From: Massilia antarctica
Lineage (GTDB): Bacteria; Pseudomonadota; Gammaproteobacteria; Burkholderiales; Burkholderiaceae_D
Reading direction: 5' to 3'
Length of the DNA: 64,000 nt
NCBI RefSeq assembly: GCF_015689335.1
Contig: NZ_CP065053.1
Location: 1,922,001 to 1,986,000, forward strand
Shown here: one piece after another, positions 60,635 to 64,000 of the stretch
Layout: the number at the start of each line of letters is the position of its first letter
How positions within the stretch are numbered: position 1 is the stretch's first letter
The notes under the pieces: generated by a model
Told to the model about the DNA's origin: nothing
The model's database searches: none
Seen by the model: only the letters and a program-made list of their open reading frames with translations
Made by a program: the position numbers and the translations under genes

Positions 60635-62710
60635 TCACGCGGCTCTGTCGACAGTTTGGATATCCTGCTGGCACAGGGGCAGGGTGATTCTGAACGTGGT
60701 GCCGCGCGGCGGCGTGCTGCTCACCGCCAGGCTGCCGCCGAGTTCGTGGATATATTCGCGGCTCTCGAAGGCGCCAATGCCCATGCCGGCCGATTTGGTC
60801 GATTCGAACGGTTTGTACAGGCGCTCGCGGATGAATTCCTCGCTCATGCCTTCGCCGCTGTCGCGGATCTCGATGATAACCGAATCATCCGCGCGGCTGA
60901 GCGTGATGGCCACCTGGCCTTCCTTGGGTGTGGCTTCGATCGCGTTCTGGATCAGGTGGCCCACCACCCGTTCCAGCCGTTCCCAGTCGGCTACCACGCG
61001 CAGGCGCGCTTCGCTGACCGTGAGCAGGGGGCGCGGCTCGAAGGCAGCCTTGTTGGCCACCGCCTGGACCAGCAGTTTTTCGATCGATAGCGGAGCCGGG
61101 CGCTCCTGCGACGCGCTGCGGCTGAGCTTTTGCAGCATCAGGCGCATCTTTTGCACCGACAGGGTCACGGTTTCGAGCATGTCGCGCTGGAACTCGGGAT
61201 TATCCTTGTGCTTTTCGGCATTCGGGATCAGCAAGCCCAGCTGCGACACCAGGTTCTTCAGGTCGTGCACCACGAAGGTCGACATGCGGTTGAAGGATTC
61301 GAACTGGCGCGCCAGCATCAGGGCGCTGGCCGCTTCGTGCTGGGCCAGGTAGCTGGCGGCCTGGCTGCCGGCAATCTTGAGCAGGTCGATCACTTCCCAG
61401 TTCAGGGTGATCGCGCTGCGCGGCTGCAACAGCAGCATGAAGCCGAACAGGCGGCCTTGCAGCATCAGCGGTACCACCAGCCGTCCGCGCGGAAATTTAC
61501 TCAACCACTCGGGCAGCACCAGGCCTTCGTACTTGTCGGGGTCCTTGGAGAACTCCTGCAGGTCGACCACCCACTGGCGCGATTCCAGGAAGCGGCAGAA
61601 GGCCGAGTCGTCCGGCTCGGACGGCGCGCTATCGGGCAAATGCCAGCTCGCCACCGGTTCGCACTGGCCCGCTTCGCGCCGGATCCACAGCATGCCGCCC
61701 GAGCTTTCCACCAGCTCGCCCACCGCTTGCAGGGTGCGTTCGCCCAGGTTGGGACCGGCTTCGGACAGGGTGCGGGTAAAGCGCAGCCATTCTTCGCGGT
61801 AGTCGTAGTTATAGCTATAGAAATGCTTGCTGATGAACACTTTCAGCCAGGAGCGGAAGGTGCCCGAGAACAAAATGCCGGCCAGCAGCACGAGCGCGCC
61901 GAACAGGAAAGCCATCTGCATCAGCGAGCCCCACTGGCCGCCAAAGTAGCGCAAATAATACCCGGCCGCGCCCATGGCCAGCAGGTAGGCGGCCGAGCCG
62001 AACAGGGCGGCCGAATGGAACAGCAGGCGGCGCGATACGGCGATATGGGTCGACCACGAAGCGCTGCGCGCCACCGATACCGCGATCAGGGGCGCGGTCA
62101 GGGCATTGACCACGCCGCGCGCGGACCAGATCTCGGGATTGACCTGGCGCATCAGCAGGGCGTTACTGTACAGATAGAAATCGTAGACGAAGATGCCGCC
62201 GATGCCGAGGCAGACGAACTTGATGGCCCAGCGTTCCTGCACCGGCTTGTTGCGGTACAACTGTTCGACCAGCAGCATGCCGAGCACGGCCATGCCGATG
62301 CGCGCCATCACGCCAAGGATGCCGCTTTGCTGGCCCAGTACGGCCGGGAAGAATTCGGACAAGACCTTGTCGGCCAGCACCAGCAGGTACAGCGCCGCGA
62401 CCGCGGGCAGGGCCGGGGTGCTGCGCAGCTGGCGCCAGCTGGTGCCCTCGAAGTGGCCCAGCAAGGACAGCAGCACCACGGTCCAGGCGCCGTTGCGCGC
62501 CACTTCCAGCAGTTCGCCGGCCCAGTTCTGGGGCAGGGTACCCCAGGCCTGGGCTGCCAGGATGCCGCTCCACAGCACTGTCAGGGCGCAGGCGCTGGTC
62601 AGCACCGATGCATGCTGGCGGCCGCGCCAGCGCGTGCCCAGCACGGCAGCGAGCATCGCAAACGCCAGCGCGGCAATGGAATAGCTAAAGGTCGCGATGT
62701 TGGTCAGCAT
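60635..62710 (-). CDS. prsK: XrtA/PEP-CTERM system sensor histidine kinase PrsK
   Basis: This 691-residue protein has an N-terminal membrane domain of about eight to ten helices (residues 1-290) with no large periplasmic loop, so the signal may come from the membrane. A GAF-like domain (about 310-460; GGMLWIRREAGQCEPVASWH) follows. The phospho-acceptor His482 is in FVVHDLKNLVSQL, and the ATPase domain has HLIQNAIEATPKEG (N box) and EIRDSGEGMSEEFI (G1). It phosphorylates PrsR, encoded next to it. Its own gene follows the sugar transferase gene after 82 bases. Confidence 0.95.
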   Translation of the reverse strand: MLTNIATFSYSIAALAFAMLAAVLGTRWRGRQHASVLTSACALTVLWSGILAAQAWGTLPQNWAGELLEVARNGAWTVVLLSLLGHFEGTSWRQLRSTPALPAVAALYLLVLADKVLSEFFPAVLGQQSGILGVMARIGMAVLGMLLVEQLYRNKPVQERWAIKFVCLGIGGIFVYDFYLYSNALLMRQVNPEIWSARGVVNALTAPLIAVSVARSASWSTHIAVSRRLLFHSAALFGSAAYLLAMGAAGYYLRYFGGQWGSLMQMAFLFGALVLLAGILFSGTFRSWLKVFISKHFYSYNYDYREEWLRFTRTLSEAGPNLGERTLQAVGELVESSGGMLWIRREAGQCEPVASWHLPDSAPSEPDDSAFCRFLESRQWVVDLQEFSKDPDKYEGLVLPEWLSKFPRGRLVVPLMLQGRLFGFMLLLQPRSAITLNWEVIDLLKIAGSQAASYLAQHEAASALMLARQFESFNRMSTFVVHDLKNLVSQLGLLIPNAEKHKDNPEFQRDMLETVTLSVQKMRLMLQKLSRSASQERPAPLSIEKLLVQAVANKAAFEPRPLLTVSEARLRVVADWERLERVVGHLIQNAIEATPKEGQVAITLSRADDSVIIEIRDSGEGMSEEFIRERLYKPFESTKSAGMGIGAFESREYIHELGGSLAVSSTPPRGTTFRITLPLCQQDIQTVDRAA

Positions 62711-62792
62711 TCCGGTCCCGTCGTCTTTCCGGTGTGGATCGAATTGCCGGGCGAGGCCGGCGCAGCCGCCCGCCGCAAGGTGCAGGCCGCAG

Positions 62793-64000
62793 TCAACGCC
62801 CGTGACTGCCCATGACGACCTTGAGGGTGTCGATCAGGATCAGCAGGTCGAGGAACAGACTGTTGTTTTTCACGTAATACAGATCATACTGGAGCTTTTG
62901 CACCGCGTCATCGACTGACGCGCCATAACCGTAGCGCACCTGGGCCCAGCCGGTGATGCCGGGCTTGATGCTGTGGCGCACGTTGTAGTAGGGAACCTGC
63001 TCGGTCAACTGCTCGACGAAGTAGGGCCGCTCGGGGCGCGGGCCGACGAAGCTCATCTCGCCCTTGAACACGTTGAGGATCTGCGGCAACTCGTCGATGC
63101 GGCATTTGCGGATGAAGTTACCCACGCGGGTGACCCGCGGATCGTTCTGGGCGGCCCACTGCGGCTTGCCGCCCTTTTCGGCATCGTTGTACATGCTGCG
63201 GAACTTGAGCACCTTGAAGGTTTCGCCATTCGTGCCGACCCGTTCCTGCTGGTAAAAAATCGGCGCGCGGTCTTCGATGTAAATCGCCAGCGCGGTCAGG
63301 AACATCACCGGCAGCGACACCACCAGCAAGGTGGCGCTGACCGCCAGGTCGAAGGTGCGCTTGACGAAAATGCGGATGAAGCTCTGGTCGAAACCGCCGC
63401 CGAATACCAGCCAGCTCGGTTGCAGCGAGTCGACCCGGATCTGGCTCGTTTCGCGCTCGAAGAAGGTGGCGGCATCGATCACTTTCACGCCGTACAGTTT
63501 GCACTCGAGCAGTTCCTTGATCGGAAAGGCGCCCCCGCGGCGGTTTTCCACCGACACCACGATTTCTTCGACGTCATGCCGGCGCGCCAGGGTCAGCAAG
63601 GACTCGTCGCCGTGCACTTCCAGCAGGGCCGAGGCCGGCACCCGCGATTCCTCGGACGGCATGGCGATGAAGCCGGCGATTTCGTAGCGGTGATATACCT
63701 GGTCGCGGTTGGCCAGTTCGCGGCATTCGTTGGCCAGGGCGCCGCCGCCGACGAACAGGATGCGCGACTCGAACTTGCGCGCTTCGGAGGTCTTGAGGAA
63801 AATCGTGCGCGCCACAAAGATGCCGCCGGCCCCGATCATGAACACCAGCAGCATGATGCCGCGCCCGAAATACAGGTTGGGCGCCACGTAGAACAGCAGT
63901 GTCAGGATGCAAAAGCCCATCGCGAAGGACGGCAGCAACTTCTGGAAGAAGGGATTGCGCAAGCCTTCGGTCAGGTTGAGCTGGTACATGCCGAGCGCGC
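62793..64000 (-). CDS. TIGR03013-type XrtA/PEP-CTERM initiating sugar transferase, cut by the window edge
   Basis: The frame is open to the window edge (Ala-Leu-Gly before the Met at 63989), and the family usually has about 460 residues, so some 60 N-terminal residues are missing. What remains is two membrane segments (LPSFAMGFCILTLLFYV; IMLLVFMIGAGGIFVA), a Rossmann-like CoA-binding domain (ILFVGGGALANECRELANRD), and a polyisoprenyl-phosphate sugar-phosphate transferase domain with KRTFDLAVSATLLVVSLPVM, QERVGTNGETFKVLKFRSM, RKCRIDELPQILNVFKGEMS and the closing block VGPRPERPYF. It puts the first sugar phosphate on the lipid carrier. Confidence 0.92.
   Translation of the reverse strand, partial: ALGMYQLNLTEGLRNPFFQKLLPSFAMGFCILTLLFYVAPNLYFGRGIMLLVFMIGAGGIFVARTIFLKTSEARKFESRILFVGGGALANECRELANRDQVYHRYEIAGFIAMPSEESRVPASALLEVHGDESLLTLARRHDVEEIVVSVENRRGGAFPIKELLECKLYGVKVIDAATFFERETSQIRVDSLQPSWLVFGGGFDQSFIRIFVKRTFDLAVSATLLVVSLPVMFLTALAIYIEDRAPIFYQQERVGTNGETFKVLKFRSMYNDAEKGGKPQWAAQNDPRVTRVGNFIRKCRIDELPQILNVFKGEMSFVGPRPERPYFVEQLTEQVPYYNVRHSIKPGITGWAQVRYGYGASVDDAVQKLQYDLYYVKNNSLFLDLLILIDTLKVVMGSHGR

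Noticed and set aside
1..64000. CRISPR arrays, tRNA/rRNA genes, insertion sequences, prophage or integron features
   Set aside because: No spaced direct repeats, no tRNA or rRNA-like sequence, and no transposase, integrase or recombinase was found on either strand.

Overview
The window is a GC-rich chromosomal segment that looks like a betaproteobacterium of the Oxalobacteraceae type (Massilia/Duganella-like). This is inferred from protein families and composition; the species cannot be read from the sequence. Almost everything from about 4 kb to the right edge belongs to one exosortase A (XrtA)/PEP-CTERM exopolysaccharide locus. No rRNA, tRNA, CRISPR array, insertion sequence or prophage was seen.

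Left edge (1-4 kb): a partial HTH protein, a YafO-type toxin with a small basic upstream partner, a secreted HExxH zinc metalloprotease, and a VapC-type toxin-antitoxin pair with an inverted repeat over its likely promoter. 4-11.6 kb: a tandem duplication in which a PrsT-type TPR lipoprotein is followed by a FeeM-like N-acyl amino acid synthase, twice. 11.6-18.3 kb (minus strand): an FAD oxidoreductase, a PEP-CTERM protein, a four-gene HPr-rel-A cassette (signal-bearing small protein, PqqD-like protein, HprK-like kinase, nucleotidyltransferase), and a polysaccharide export lipoprotein. The PEP-CTERM gene and the HPr-rel-A cassette each carry a -24/-12 (sigma-54) promoter and a nearly identical upstream 19-bp element, probably the binding site of PrsR.

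19.7-40.7 kb (plus strand): a long, tightly coupled operon for polymer assembly: chain-length protein, tyrosine autokinase, outer-membrane barrel, ATPase, deacetylase, FemAB-like protein, exosortase A, seven glycosyltransferases, an amidotransferase, a Wzx-like flippase and an acyltransferase. 41-44.3 kb: a large Tat-type lipoprotein with a lyase-like N-terminus and a propeller-like C-terminus. 44.3-52.3 kb (minus strand): a five-gene operon of acyl-CoA ligase, PLP decarboxylase, asparagine-synthase-like protein, DegT-like aminotransferase and double GNAT. 52.5-59.2 kb (plus strand): O-glycosylation ligase, deacetylase, acyl carrier protein, two atypical alpha/beta hydrolases, a TPR protein, a VanZ protein and a small membrane protein. 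59.2-64 kb (minus strand): prsR, prsK and the start of the initiating sugar transferase, which runs off the window.

Together the genes suggest the following. The TIGR03013 transferase starts a lipid-linked repeat unit and the glycosyltransferases extend it. Amidotransferase, acyl-, FemAB- and GNAT-type enzymes decorate it. It is flipped, ligated or polymerised, controlled in length and exported, while exosortase A processes PEP-CTERM proteins destined for the surface. PrsK/PrsR with sigma-54 appears to control at least the PEP-CTERM substrate and the HPr-rel-A cassette. The least understood parts are that cassette, the 44-52 kb operon, and a possible acyl-amino-acid pathway that could use the dedicated carrier protein.
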